Positions 1-6,606 of a DNA stretch of 10,072 nt are shown in pieces. The notes beneath the pieces were generated by a model that worked only from the letters and a program-made list of their open reading frames with translations, ran no database searches and was not told the origin of the DNA. The DNA is from Flavobacteriales bacterium UBA720 (GTDB lineage Bacteria; Bacteroidota; Bacteroidia; Flavobacteriales; Weeksellaceae). Location of the stretch: NCBI GenBank assembly GCA_002297505.1, contig DBLQ01000128.1, positions 3,125-13,196 on the forward strand. The letters run 5' to 3'. Position 1 is the first letter of the stretch, and each line of letters starts with the position of its first letter. The translations under genes and the position numbers were made by a program.

Positions 1-2277
1 TTGATTTTGGAATACGCCACTATAAGTATAACCATAGAAGGTACCGACAGGCTTACCAACCTGTAATCTAGATACAGGCCCCATTGAGTGTAAACTGGCA
101 AATTCTCTCCATTCTACATCATCTTCAAGACGCAAAACCTTGTTTTTATTCGCAGAAAAATTCCCATTCAAGGAAAGACTGAAATCCTGCCAGTTTTTCT
201 TGTAGCCTAATTCGAATTCCATACCCTTATTTTCCATATCGCCAATGTTAGCAAATGGGTCTGTAGGTACTCCTACATATCCAGGAATAGCTACACGACG
301 GAGGATATCTTTAGTTTTCTTATAATAGTAATCAAATCCTAAAGTAAAATCATTTAGAAAACGTATATCTGCTCCAATGTCACTCTGTGCAGTTTCTTCC
401 CATTTTAAGTTTGGATTACCTAGAGTATTAGGGCTATAACCGATTATGATGGTAGGATTAATCTCACCATTAGGATAATTACTACCTGCGACCAGCGAAC
501 TTCTATACATAAAATCATCTATCGCATCGTTTCCAAGAACACCGTATCCTCCACGTATTTTCAGAGTGTTGATTATATCATTATCCTTCCAGAATCCCTC
601 TTTGTGAACGTTCCATCCTGCTGAAAAAGATGGGAAATTACCCCAATATTTTAAAAACTTGGATGATCCGTCTCTTCTAAATGTACCTGTAAAAAGGTAT
701 TTATCCTGATAGTCATAAATAAATCTTCCGAAATACGATGCTCTTCTGGTCTGCGGTGTATCCCAAGCACTAGCTGTAATGCTCTTGGCATCAACCGCGT
801 AGAATGCTGCCTCATACCAGTTTTCTACAGGTAAATTACTGTAGGTAACACTCTCTCCAGATCCGATATTGTATCTATAAACTCCCTGGCCTAACAAAAT
901 ATTAAAGTTATGGTCACCTAACCTTTTTTGATAGTTTAAGGTATTTTCCATACTCCACTCAAATTTAGTCTGCGTTACTCTATTCAAGTTATTATTAACT
1001 AAATTGCTTAAAGTTGGGCTTAAATAAAACTTTGGTGTAAATCCCTGGCTTCCCCAATAGGACTTTTTACCATTTAAGGTCGTTTTAAAAGTGAGTCCAT
1101 CCATTAGTTTCAACTCTGCAAAAACATTTCCTACAAAATCGTCAGACCACCCGTATCTACCTTGTTGTGTGTATCGGTAGGCCAATGGATTAGACATTTC
1201 CTGATTAACCCAAGGTGATATTCCATAAGGATTACCGTTTGGATCTCTGATTATATAAGCATTGATATAATTAGCAGAATTGACTTGAGACCAATCTGTT
1301 ACTACAGCTGGTGTAGTTGGATCTAGATTAATGGCTGAGCTTAATGGACCACCAAATGTTTCATTAACCCCAATACCTTGGCTTTTCTGATGTGTATATA
1401 AAAATGTTTGACCTACAGTTAAAATATCAAGCACTTTATGTGTAGAGTTCAGACGTGCATTGATTCTCTTGTAATTGGATATGTCGCCCATTACAATACC
1501 GGTTTGGTCGAAGTAACCGAATGATGCATAATAGGTAGACTTGTCATTTCCGCCATTTATGCTAACCTCGTGCGACTGCCTATCCCCAGTGTTAAATATG
1601 GTATCTTGCCAGTCTGTGCCTACACCAAACATATTGGGATTAGTAAACCTAATAGGAGAATTATCGTTTGCAAATCCTTCATTAATAACTGTAGCGTATT
1701 GTGTGGCATTAAGTAAATCTAACTTTCTTGCGGCTTGAGATGTTCCAAAGCTTCCATTGTAAGCTAAGCTTAATACTCCTTTTTTCCCCTTTTTCGTCGT
1801 CACAAGAACTACCCCTCTAGCAGCACTAACGCCATATATTGCAGAAGATGCACCATCCTTCAGTACTTCAATACTTTCAATATCTGATTGATTCAACCAT
1901 CCGATACCGTCGACTATAATGCCGTCTACAACCCACATGGGATCGTTACCACCCGCACCAAAACTGGTTAAACCTCGGATTCTGACAGTGGCACCAGAAC
2001 CTGGTTGTCCAGAGTTAGTTACAACTGAAACCCCAGCCGCTCTACCTTGCAGCACCTGCTCCGGCTTACCTGCGGGTATATCTTCAATATCCGAAGCTTT
2101 AATACTGGCAATTGCGCCGGTCACATTGCTTTTCTTTTGAGTTCCGTAACCAATGACGACTACTTCCTCAATGGTTTTCTCACCAGAAGCAGTGTCCCTG
2201 GCCTGTTGTGCCGAGAAGTTGGCTGTGAAGTAAAGTACAGCTGCTAACCCAAGACATTTTGAATACTTTAAGTTCAT
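1..2277 (-). CDS. SusC/RagA-family TonB-linked outer-membrane transporter (5' part; C-terminus outside window)
   Basis: Outer-membrane beta-barrel that imports a ligand (usually an oligosaccharide, sometimes a peptide) using TonB energy, normally capped by a SusD lipoprotein. The frame is open for 759 codons from the ATG at 2277 to the window edge with no stop. Residues 1-23 form a signal peptide ending FSA before QQ. The TonB-box region follows at about 33-45 (EKTIEEVVVIGYG). The plug covers roughly 50-165 and shows LQGRAAGV (76-83), the RIRG and VVDG motifs, IESIEVLKDGASSAIYG and VTTKKGK (from 159). The rest is barrel, including the late SusC pattern GGYGVLGND. Family members are usually about 1000 residues, so some 240 are missing here. 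It lacks the carboxypeptidase-regulatory-like domain that often precedes the plug; the TonB box comes straight after the signal peptide. No frameshift is seen. The ligand is unknown. The divergent MFS permease and regulator suggest a sugar or related nutrient (inference). Confidence 0.95.
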   Translation of the reverse strand, partial: MNLKYSKCLGLAAVLYFTANFSAQQARDTASGEKTIEEVVVIGYGTQKKSNVTGAIASIKASDIEDIPAGKPEQVLQGRAAGVSVVTNSGQPGSGATVRIRGLTSFGAGGNDPMWVVDGIIVDGIGWLNQSDIESIEVLKDGASSAIYGVSAARGVVLVTTKKGKKGVLSLAYNGSFGTSQAARKLDLLNATQYATVINEGFANDNSPIRFTNPNMFGVGTDWQDTIFNTGDRQSHEVSINGGNDKSTYYASFGYFDQTGIVMGDISNYKRINARLNSTHKVLDILTVGQTFLYTHQKSQGIGVNETFGGPLSSAINLDPTTPAVVTDWSQVNSANYINAYIIRDPNGNPYGISPWVNQEMSNPLAYRYTQQGRYGWSDDFVGNVFAELKLMDGLTFKTTLNGKKSYWGSQGFTPKFYLSPTLSNLVNNNLNRVTQTKFEWSMENTLNYQKRLGDHNFNILLGQGVYRYNIGSGESVTYSNLPVENWYEAAFYAVDAKSITASAWDTPQTRRASYFGRFIYDYQDKYLFTGTFRRDGSSKFLKYWGNFPSFSAGWNVHKEGFWKDNDIINTLKIRGGYGVLGNDAIDDFMYRSSLVAGSNYPNGEINPTIIIGYSPNTLGNPNLKWEETAQSDIGADIRFLNDFTLGFDYYYKKTKDILRRVAIPGYVGVPTDPFANIGDMENKGMEFELGYKKNWQDFSLSLNGNFSANKNKVLRLEDDVEWREFASLHSMGPVSRLQVGKPVGTFYGYTYSGVFQNQ

Positions 2278-2314
2278 ATTTTAATTAATTTTTGTTATTC
2301 TCATATTGAGACAA

Positions 2315-2344
2315 TAAAAATATCTTTTTTTTTGATATATCAAA
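2315..2344 (-). promoter_or_regulatory. Candidate promoter of the susC-like gene
   Basis: Read on the minus strand, a TTTG (2344-2341) is followed after 18 nt by TATTTTTA (2322-2315). This approximates the Bacteroidota TTTG / TAnnTTTG promoter with one mismatch in the last base of the -7 box. Transcription would start near 2308-2310 and leave a leader of about 32 nt before the ATG at 2277. An alternative is the exact TATTTTTG at 2448-2441, which has no visible -33 element and would give a leader of about 160 nt. The region is so AT-rich that chance matches are likely. Confidence 0.3.
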
Positions 2345-2350
2345 AAAAAA
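2325..2350. repeat. Perfect 26-bp palindrome (T9-GATATATC-A9) in the divergent promoter region
   Basis: Nine T residues (2325-2333), the self-complementary core GATATATC (2334-2341) and nine A residues (2342-2350) form a perfect dyad centred between 2337 and 2338. One further A at 2351 is unpaired. It overlaps the -33 element and spacer of the candidate susC-side promoter, a usual place for an operator. It could equally be a low-complexity A/T-tract bend with no specific protein partner. Confidence 0.6.
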
Positions 2351-2387
2351 ATTAAAAAATTTAAAAATCCTACTGTTTATGAGTGTT

Positions 2388-2473
2388 TTAACGTGTATTT
2401 TATCATCCTAAATTATTATTTTTACTATATTTGAAATCCCCAAAAATACAATCCAATGTTAAAAATACGTTAA
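2388..2473. promoter_or_regulatory. Inverted pair of ACGTTAA elements flanking the MFS promoter
   Basis: TTAACGT at 2388-2394 and its reverse complement ACGTTAA at 2467-2473 flank the candidate MFS -7 box. The similarity extends beyond the core: the reverse complement of the left copy reads ACGTTAAAAC and the right copy reads ACGTTAAGAAC. A further GTTAA at 2458-2462 lies 11 bp, about one helical turn, before the GTTAA at 2469-2473. This arrangement would suit a regulator binding paired sites, possibly the Nudix-fold regulator encoded next to the permease. That link is inference, and short AT-rich repeats arise easily by chance. Confidence 0.25.
2426..2433 (+). promoter_or_regulatory. Candidate -7 box (TATATTTG) of the MFS-regulator operon
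   Basis: TATATTTG matches the Bacteroidota -7 consensus TAnnTTTG and lies 50 nt before the ATG of the MFS gene, giving a predicted leader of about 45 nt. No clear TTG or TTTG is found 18-20 nt upstream, which would fit a weak or activator-dependent promoter. Confidence 0.4.
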
Positions 2474-2483
2474 GAACCTTGTA

Positions 2484-3668
2484 ATGGATGTTAATAAAAA
2501 CAGAATGAAATTTCCCTTGATGCTGAGCTTTTTGATCTTTTCCATGCTTCTTAACAGCATGGGCGTGATCATCCTCCAGCTTTCTGAAGAGATTTCTTAC
2601 AAAGGTTTGGGCTTTCTGGAATCTTTCAAAGATATTCCTATGGCATTGGTGTCTCTGTTATGTGTCAATTTTATCGCCAGAACAGGAAACAAAAATGCGT
2701 TAATATTCGCTCTTATTTTCGTAGTGGTGAGCTGCTTTGCACTGCCTTTGGTAGATACCTTTTGGTTTTTCAAGATCTGGCTCAGCATTATTGGAGTCAG
2801 TTTTGCGCTGGCCAAGATTGCCGTCTTCAGCATTATCAAAAATAACTTTAGAGATGAGCATCTCGCCAGCACTATGAGCCGTGTAGAAGCGTCCTTTATG
2901 ATCGGCATTTTCATTGTCAATATTGGATTCGGCAGTTTGCTTTCCAGTCCGTATGCGGCATATTGGAAATACGGCTTCTGGCTCATCGCGCTGCTCAGCA
3001 TCATCAATCTGATCATGCTAAAACCTGTTCCAATTGAAGAAATGCACGCTAGTTCCGGGAAATCGTCTTCCGGGAAGTTCCGTTTTTTAGCGTCACCGAA
3101 GATTATATTTTTCTTTATGATTATCTTCCTGATGGTATTTGTAGAGCAGAGTTTCAATTCCTGGCTGCCAAGTTTTTACAAAAATAATCTGAAAGTCGAT
3201 TCTTATTTCGCATTACAATCCACAGCCTTTCTAGCCTTGTTTTCATTTTTCGGAAGACTAGTCACGAGTAAATTGATTCTGAGATTTCATTGGTTCCGGC
3301 TGGTAGTGATTTGTCTGCTAATCATCTTTATCATATTAGGTGTTTCGCAAATTCTGATCACCAACTTTTATGATAAGGCAAGACTCATTATCATATGCCT
3401 GATTCCGCTCACGGGACTGTTCCTCTCACCACTCTATCCGCTGTACAATTCCGAAGTACTCAATAAAATCCCTAAAGAAAAGACGCATTTTTTCCTGTCG
3501 ATTGTAGTGATTTGTTCATCGCTGGGAAGTTCATTCGGCTCATTGTATATGGCTATGATATTTTATGAAAAGCTTAGTTATTTTTATCCATTATGCATTA
3601 TTTTGCCATTATTAATTATATTTGGACTCACTTTTTTCCTCAATAAAACTTCTAAAATCAATGATTGA
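2484..3668 (+). CDS. MFS-superfamily inner-membrane permease, probably for a sugar or related solute
   Basis: A 394-residue protein with about twelve hydrophobic helices, the normal size for the major facilitator superfamily. Helices lie near residues 11-31, 43-64, 71-90, 94-118, 136-156, 163-180, 205-225, 240-262, 271-293, 299-320, 336-361 and 366-386. The two six-helix halves are joined by a cytoplasmic loop at about 181-204 rich in Ser, Lys and Gly. The second half has a short FFGRL element (255-259) resembling MFS motif A. The start at 2484 follows a TAAGAAC stretch and begins with a short polar N-terminus before the first helix. The stop overlaps the start of the next gene. Divergence from a susC-like gene and linkage to a Nudix-fold regulator suggest it takes up the ligand delivered to the periplasm (inference). 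The exact substrate and MFS subfamily cannot be assigned by eye; proton-coupled import is likely, efflux less so. Confidence 0.88.
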   Translation: MDVNKNRMKFPLMLSFLIFSMLLNSMGVIILQLSEEISYKGLGFLESFKDIPMALVSLLCVNFIARTGNKNALIFALIFVVVSCFALPLVDTFWFFKIWLSIIGVSFALAKIAVFSIIKNNFRDEHLASTMSRVEASFMIGIFIVNIGFGSLLSSPYAAYWKYGFWLIALLSIINLIMLKPVPIEEMHASSGKSSSGKFRFLASPKIIFFFMIIFLMVFVEQSFNSWLPSFYKNNLKVDSYFALQSTAFLALFSFFGRLVTSKLILRFHWFRLVVICLLIIFIILGVSQILITNFYDKARLIIICLIPLTGLFLSPLYPLYNSEVLNKIPKEKTHFFLSIVVICSSLGSSFGSLYMAMIFYEKLSYFYPLCIILPLLIIFGLTFFLNKTSKIND

Positions 3669-4425
3669 AAACAAAAAAATCAAGCAGAATCTGAAAGAGC
3701 TGATTGACACAAAAGACTTTGTAGAACACGTTTCTGTAGACTGTGTGATTTTTGGATTTCATAAAGATGCGCTCAAAGTTCTTTTGCTGAAATACCATGA
3801 TCTGGATCTTTGGTCCGTTCCCGGCGGATTTATTTACAATGATGAAAATCTGAATGACGCTGCCGCAAGAACCCTTTACGAGCGGACGCATCTTTCCGAT
3901 GTGTTTCTGGAGCAGTTTTACACCTTCGGCGATATCAAGAGAACGGAAAACAACACGCACCAGAAACTTCTGGAAAATAGAAATATTGAGGTAGATGGAA
4001 ACCACTGGATTTATCAGCGTTTTATTTCCGTAGGATATTGTGCATTAATTGATTATACACTGACTTATACGTTTCCGGATTCTTTTAACGAAGTGTGCCA
4101 GTGGTTCGATGTAGACAAGCTTCCGAATATGGCCTTTGACCATCAGGAGATGATTGAGAAAGGCCTGCTCTATCTGCGTAAAAATATTGATTATCAGGTG
4201 ATGGGAAGCAATCTGCTTCCGGACAAATTTACAATGAAAGAATTGCAACACTTGTACGAAGCCATCCTGGGTGAGCCGCTGAGACGCAACAACTTTCAGC
4301 GTAAGATGCTCAGTCTCAATATCCTGGAGAGATTGGAGAAACATTATACGGGTTCTGCGAATAAAGCCCCGTTTTTGTATAAATTCTTAGAAAATCCGGA
4401 AATCAAAAACAATGATTTCTCCTGA
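3661..4425 (+). CDS. Nudix-fold winged-helix transcriptional regulator (NrtR/AraR type)
   Basis: A 254-residue DNA-binding regulator, with a Nudix domain at about 20-150 and a C-terminal winged helix at about 170-245 (FTMKELQHLYEAILGEPLRR followed by the recognition region). The Nudix box is recognisable at 56-78: G56, E62 and R70 fit the pattern, but the catalytic REXXEE has become RTLYER (70-75) and the conserved Gly near the end is His77. It is therefore probably a ligand sensor and not a hydrolase. Related proteins include NrtR, which senses NAD-pathway ADP-ribose compounds, and the Bacteroides AraR, which senses L-arabinose (family knowledge). I chose the ATG at 3661, inside the end of the MFS gene (ATGATTGA overlap), over the in-frame ATG at 3622, which would add 13 residues from within the permease frame and fits the family less well. 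The overlap implies translational coupling. Likely targets are the divergent promoters upstream (inference). Confidence 0.9.
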   Translation: MIENKKIKQNLKELIDTKDFVEHVSVDCVIFGFHKDALKVLLLKYHDLDLWSVPGGFIYNDENLNDAAARTLYERTHLSDVFLEQFYTFGDIKRTENNTHQKLLENRNIEVDGNHWIYQRFISVGYCALIDYTLTYTFPDSFNEVCQWFDVDKLPNMAFDHQEMIEKGLLYLRKNIDYQVMGSNLLPDKFTMKELQHLYEAILGEPLRRNNFQRKMLSLNILERLEKHYTGSANKAPFLYKFLENPEIKNNDFS

Positions 4426-4466
4426 ATAAAAAAAGCAACTCCAATAGAGTTGCTTTAGTTTTTTTT
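4426..4466. terminator. Bidirectional intrinsic terminator between convergent operons
   Basis: A perfect 10-bp stem, AAAGCAACTC (4432-4441) with GAGTTGCTTT (4447-4456), closes a 5-nt loop. On the plus strand it is followed after two bases by eight T residues (4459-4466). On the minus strand it is followed by the complement of the A run just before the stem (from 4428). It lies in the 50 bp between the regulator stop (4425) and the stop of the convergent M28 peptidase gene (4476), so it can serve both. Confidence 0.9.
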
Positions 4467-4475
4467 AGCCGTGGC

Positions 4476-5501
4476 TTAGCGGGTATTCTTCCCGTCGACA
4501 ATGATTCTTTCCGGGCGGTTGGCCAGTTCCCACGCTGTGGTGAAAACCAGTTTCGTGCGCTTGGTCAGTAAATCGTAATCGATCTTGTCCGGCGTATCGG
4601 TAGGCTTGTGATAATCCTCGTGGATGCCGTCAAAGAAAAATGCAACCGGGATATTGTGCTTCGCAAAATTATAATGGTCGGATCTGTAGTACAGTCTCTG
4701 AGGATCTTTTGGATCATCGTACTTGTAATTCAGTTCCAGTTTAACGGTTTTGTCATTCGCAGCCTCGTTGATTTTCTTCAGCTCGGAACTCAGCATTTCG
4801 GAGCCAATGACATAGACATATTGCTTACCACGATTTTCAGGATCGTCACGGCCAATCATGTCAATGTTAAGGTCAGCCACGGTATTTGCCAATGGATAAA
4901 CCGGATGATCCGAATAATATTCTGACCCGAAGAGTCCGTGCTCCTCACCTGTCACATGCAGGAAAAGAATAGAACGTTTCGGTCCGTAACCTTTTTTCTT
5001 GGCTTCCTGAAAAGCCTCTGCAATTTCCATCACGGCTACAGTTCCACTGCCATCGTCATCGGCACCATTATAAACTTCTCCGTTCTTCATGCCTACGTGA
5101 TCGTAATGCGCAGATACAACGATGATTTCATGTGGCTTTTCAGAACCTTCTATGAACGCCATAATATTTTCTGAATCAGGCAAGGTTTCTCCATACTTCT
5201 TCATCGCGCTGGACGGCACTTTCTGATAATATGAGCCAAGAGCCGGCGGATAGCTGATTCCCCATTTTTTGTATTGCTCTATCATGTATTCTCCAGCTTT
5301 TTTCTGGCCGGCGCTTCCGGTGTCCCTGCCTTCCATCTTGTCATCGGCAATGACATAGAGATTTTCCTTGAGTTCTGCAGCGGTGATGCTGTTATATGCA
5401 TCCTTGAAACCTTTTCCGTCGTAGGAAAAATTTTTGGTCGAGGCACAACTGTTCAGCAGAGCTACGCCCAGCAGGAAACCGTATAGTTTTACGTTGTTCA
5501 T
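4476..5501 (-). CDS. M28-family zinc metallopeptidase, envelope lipoprotein
   Basis: A 341-residue secreted aminopeptidase-like enzyme. Residues 1-19 form a lipoprotein signal with lipobox LNSC, so Cys19 should be lipidated. The next residues (ASTK) show no acidic surface-export signal, so it probably faces the periplasm (inference). The catalytic domain spans about 95-325 and carries the two-zinc ligand set of family M28: His132 in SAHYDH, the Asp148-150 cluster in NGADDDGSG, Glu186-Glu187 in TGEEHG (general base and ligand), Asp214 in NIDMIGRD and His298 in YHKPTDT. All appear intact, so activity on N-terminal residues of peptides is likely; the exact specificity is unknown. No PA insert domain is evident. 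It is the last gene of the minus-strand block, 41 nt after the SdpI-family gene, and ends at the shared terminator. Confidence 0.93.
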   Translation of the reverse strand: MNNVKLYGFLLGVALLNSCASTKNFSYDGKGFKDAYNSITAAELKENLYVIADDKMEGRDTGSAGQKKAGEYMIEQYKKWGISYPPALGSYYQKVPSSAMKKYGETLPDSENIMAFIEGSEKPHEIIVVSAHYDHVGMKNGEVYNGADDDGSGTVAVMEIAEAFQEAKKKGYGPKRSILFLHVTGEEHGLFGSEYYSDHPVYPLANTVADLNIDMIGRDDPENRGKQYVYVIGSEMLSSELKKINEAANDKTVKLELNYKYDDPKDPQRLYYRSDHYNFAKHNIPVAFFFDGIHEDYHKPTDTPDKIDYDLLTKRTKLVFTTAWELANRPERIIVDGKNTR

Positions 5502-5542
5502 AAATTTATTTTAAATATTAAGTCGAGGTTATTCTTCGATTG

Positions 5543-5890
5543 TTACAAGGTTTTTTCAAATTTTTTGATCGCCGATTCGGTGGTGAAAAATACGAAAGCC
5601 ACCACTAAAATAACACTCAGAAAAATCATCAGTGCCGACAGATTTTTTTCTATTTCAAATAAGAATTCCATCGCAACAGCCACAAGCATTAAAATGACAC
5701 CGCCGATAATCAGCATCTTTGCAGCATATTTCTGGGCAAATCTCCAGTTATACAGATTCTTCATCGCTCGCGGCGTCCAGTAGCCGTAGAGGTAGTTGAC
5801 CTTTTTCGGCGGAAATATCGCCATGATAACGCCTGCCAATATTACGATTAAGGAAAATAGATACGGAAATTCGATTAAATGATCTGGCAT
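5543..5890 (-). CDS. SdpI-family small integral membrane protein
   Basis: A 115-residue protein with three hydrophobic helices (about 8-26, 57-78 and 83-103). Between the first two lies the signature of the SdpI family: FPPKKVNYLYGYWTPRAMKN followed by W49 and FAQKY. Bacillus SdpI is the immunity protein against the SdpC toxin, but most SdpI-family proteins in Bacteroidota have no tested role, and no toxin gene is visible nearby. I chose the ATG at 5890; a GTG at 5893 would add one residue. It starts 4 nt after the stop of the VOC-protein gene, so the two are almost certainly cotranscribed. Confidence 0.85.
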   Translation of the reverse strand: MPDHLIEFPYLFSLIVILAGVIMAIFPPKKVNYLYGYWTPRAMKNLYNWRFAQKYAAKMLIIGGVILMLVAVAMEFLFEIEKNLSALMIFLSVILVVAFVFFTTESAIKKFEKTL

Positions 5891-5894
5891 CACT

Positions 5895-6245
5895 TTACAT
5901 TTTTTCTCCGAAAGTCAGAAGCGTTCCGTCAGGATCGATCAGGGAAAACTCCCTCATATTCCACGGTTTCGTTTCCAGGCTTCCATTAGGATGGATCTTG
6001 ATGTTCCTGAATTTGATATGCTCATAGAACTTATCAATGTTACTTGAGATTTTAAGATAAAGCATAAAATCCGACTGCTCAGGCTTCAGTTCCTTAAATT
6101 CGAAAAAATGAAGTTCAGAATTATTATAAGTCGCTATCAGATAATTATCATAATCGGCAACAAATTCGAATCCCAGATCCGAGTAATAATCTTTGGTTTT
6201 CTGCTTCTCTCTAAAAGGCAGCTTTGGAATAATCTGTGAAATCAT
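5895..6245 (-). CDS. VOC-superfamily (glyoxalase/bleomycin-resistance fold) protein
   Basis: A 116-residue protein of the vicinal oxygen chelate fold. It has the N-terminal PKLPFREKQKTKDYYSDLGF pattern of the bleomycin-resistance-like branch, the central ELHFFEF strand (44-50), and the C-terminal KPWNMREFSLIDPDG (93-107) ending in LLTFGE. Relatives either bind glycopeptide drugs such as bleomycin as dimers or are enzymes of unknown substrate; which applies here cannot be told from sequence. The frame continues upstream to a TTG at 6332, but those 29 extra residues do not resemble the fold and would overlap the YciI gene, so the ATG at 6245 is preferred. It starts 43 nt after the YciI gene and precedes the SdpI gene by 4 nt. 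Confidence 0.85.
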   Translation of the reverse strand: MISQIIPKLPFREKQKTKDYYSDLGFEFVADYDNYLIATYNNSELHFFEFKELKPEQSDFMLYLKISSNIDKFYEHIKFRNIKIHPNGSLETKPWNMREFSLIDPDGTLLTFGEKM

Positions 6246-6288
6246 AACGGTTGAATTTAAGGATTGGTAACGATATGAGCAGAATAAA

Positions 6289-6558
6289 TTATGCCAATTC
6301 GTCATTCCATTCACGGATGGTGACTTTGGCAATCAAACCTTCCTGTACAAATGGGTCGCCATTCACAAAATCCTCAGCGGCCTGTTTATCCACAAAAATT
6401 GCCATCGCGCCTTCACCCTCATTGGCAAATGCGCCGGTTCCCAGCACTCTGCCTGATTGAATAAAGTCTGCTTCAAATGCCTCGTGTCTCGGAAAAACTG
6501 CCATAAACTCATCCATTGATTTTTCTGTGTTGTGCTCGTAAAAAACGACTGCTTTCAT
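6289..6558 (-). CDS. YciI-like domain protein
   Basis: An 89-residue protein made of a single YciI-like (ferredoxin-like alpha/beta) domain. The conserved His25 in FPRHEAFE and Asp68 in GDPFVQEGL are both present; these form the proposed active-site pair of the family. GRVLGTGAFA and the C-terminal strand ending in IREW also fit. Family members are small cytoplasmic proteins that may act as enzymes, but their substrates are mostly unknown, and I assign no reaction. The ATG at 6558 follows an AT-rich leader. It lies 110 bp after polA, from which it is separated by a heptamer repeat array and no obvious terminator. Confidence 0.85.
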   Translation of the reverse strand: MKAVVFYEHNTEKSMDEFMAVFPRHEAFEADFIQSGRVLGTGAFANEGEGAMAIFVDKQAAEDFVNGDPFVQEGLIAKVTIREWNDELA

Positions 6559-6606
6559 ATTTGTTTGTTTTAAAGTTAAGTATTATAAAAATATTATAAA
6601 TACCAT

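Larger units (their letters stand above)
2278..2483. other. Divergent, AT-rich intergenic region between the susC-like gene and the MFS gene
   Basis: This 206-bp spacer separates two divergent transcription units, so it should carry both promoters and any operator. It contains long A and T runs, a perfect 26-bp palindrome (2325-2350), a small dyad TCTCA-TAT-TGAGA (2299-2311) in the likely leader of the susC-like gene, a TAnnTTTG box on the plus strand (2426-2433), another on the minus strand (2441-2448, CAAAAATA on plus), and an inverted pair of ACGTTAA elements (2388-2394 and 2467-2473). No open reading frame or RNA gene is apparent. No good Shine-Dalgarno sequence precedes either start codon, as is usual in Bacteroidota. 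Confidence 0.8.

Noticed and set aside
1541..2247. Short plus-strand open frames opposite the susC-like gene
   Set aside because: They are shadows of the continuous 759-codon minus-strand frame.
2597..3157. 186-codon open frame on the minus strand inside the MFS gene
   Set aside because: It lies wholly opposite a clear membrane-permease gene, has no recognisable domain, and reads as the complement of hydrophobic codons.
3622..3660. Upstream in-frame ATG for the regulator
   Set aside because: The 13 added residues come from within the permease coding sequence and lengthen a family that normally starts just before the Nudix domain; the overlap start at 3661 is more typical.
5543..5890. SdpI homologue as evidence of a toxin-immunity system
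   Set aside because: No SdpC-like toxin or SdpR-like regulator is visible nearby, and SdpI-family proteins occur widely in Bacteroidota without such partners.
6246..6332. 29-residue N-terminal extension of the VOC protein from a TTG
   Set aside because: It overlaps the YciI gene by 44 bp and does not resemble the VOC fold; the ATG at 6245 begins exactly at the conserved first strand.
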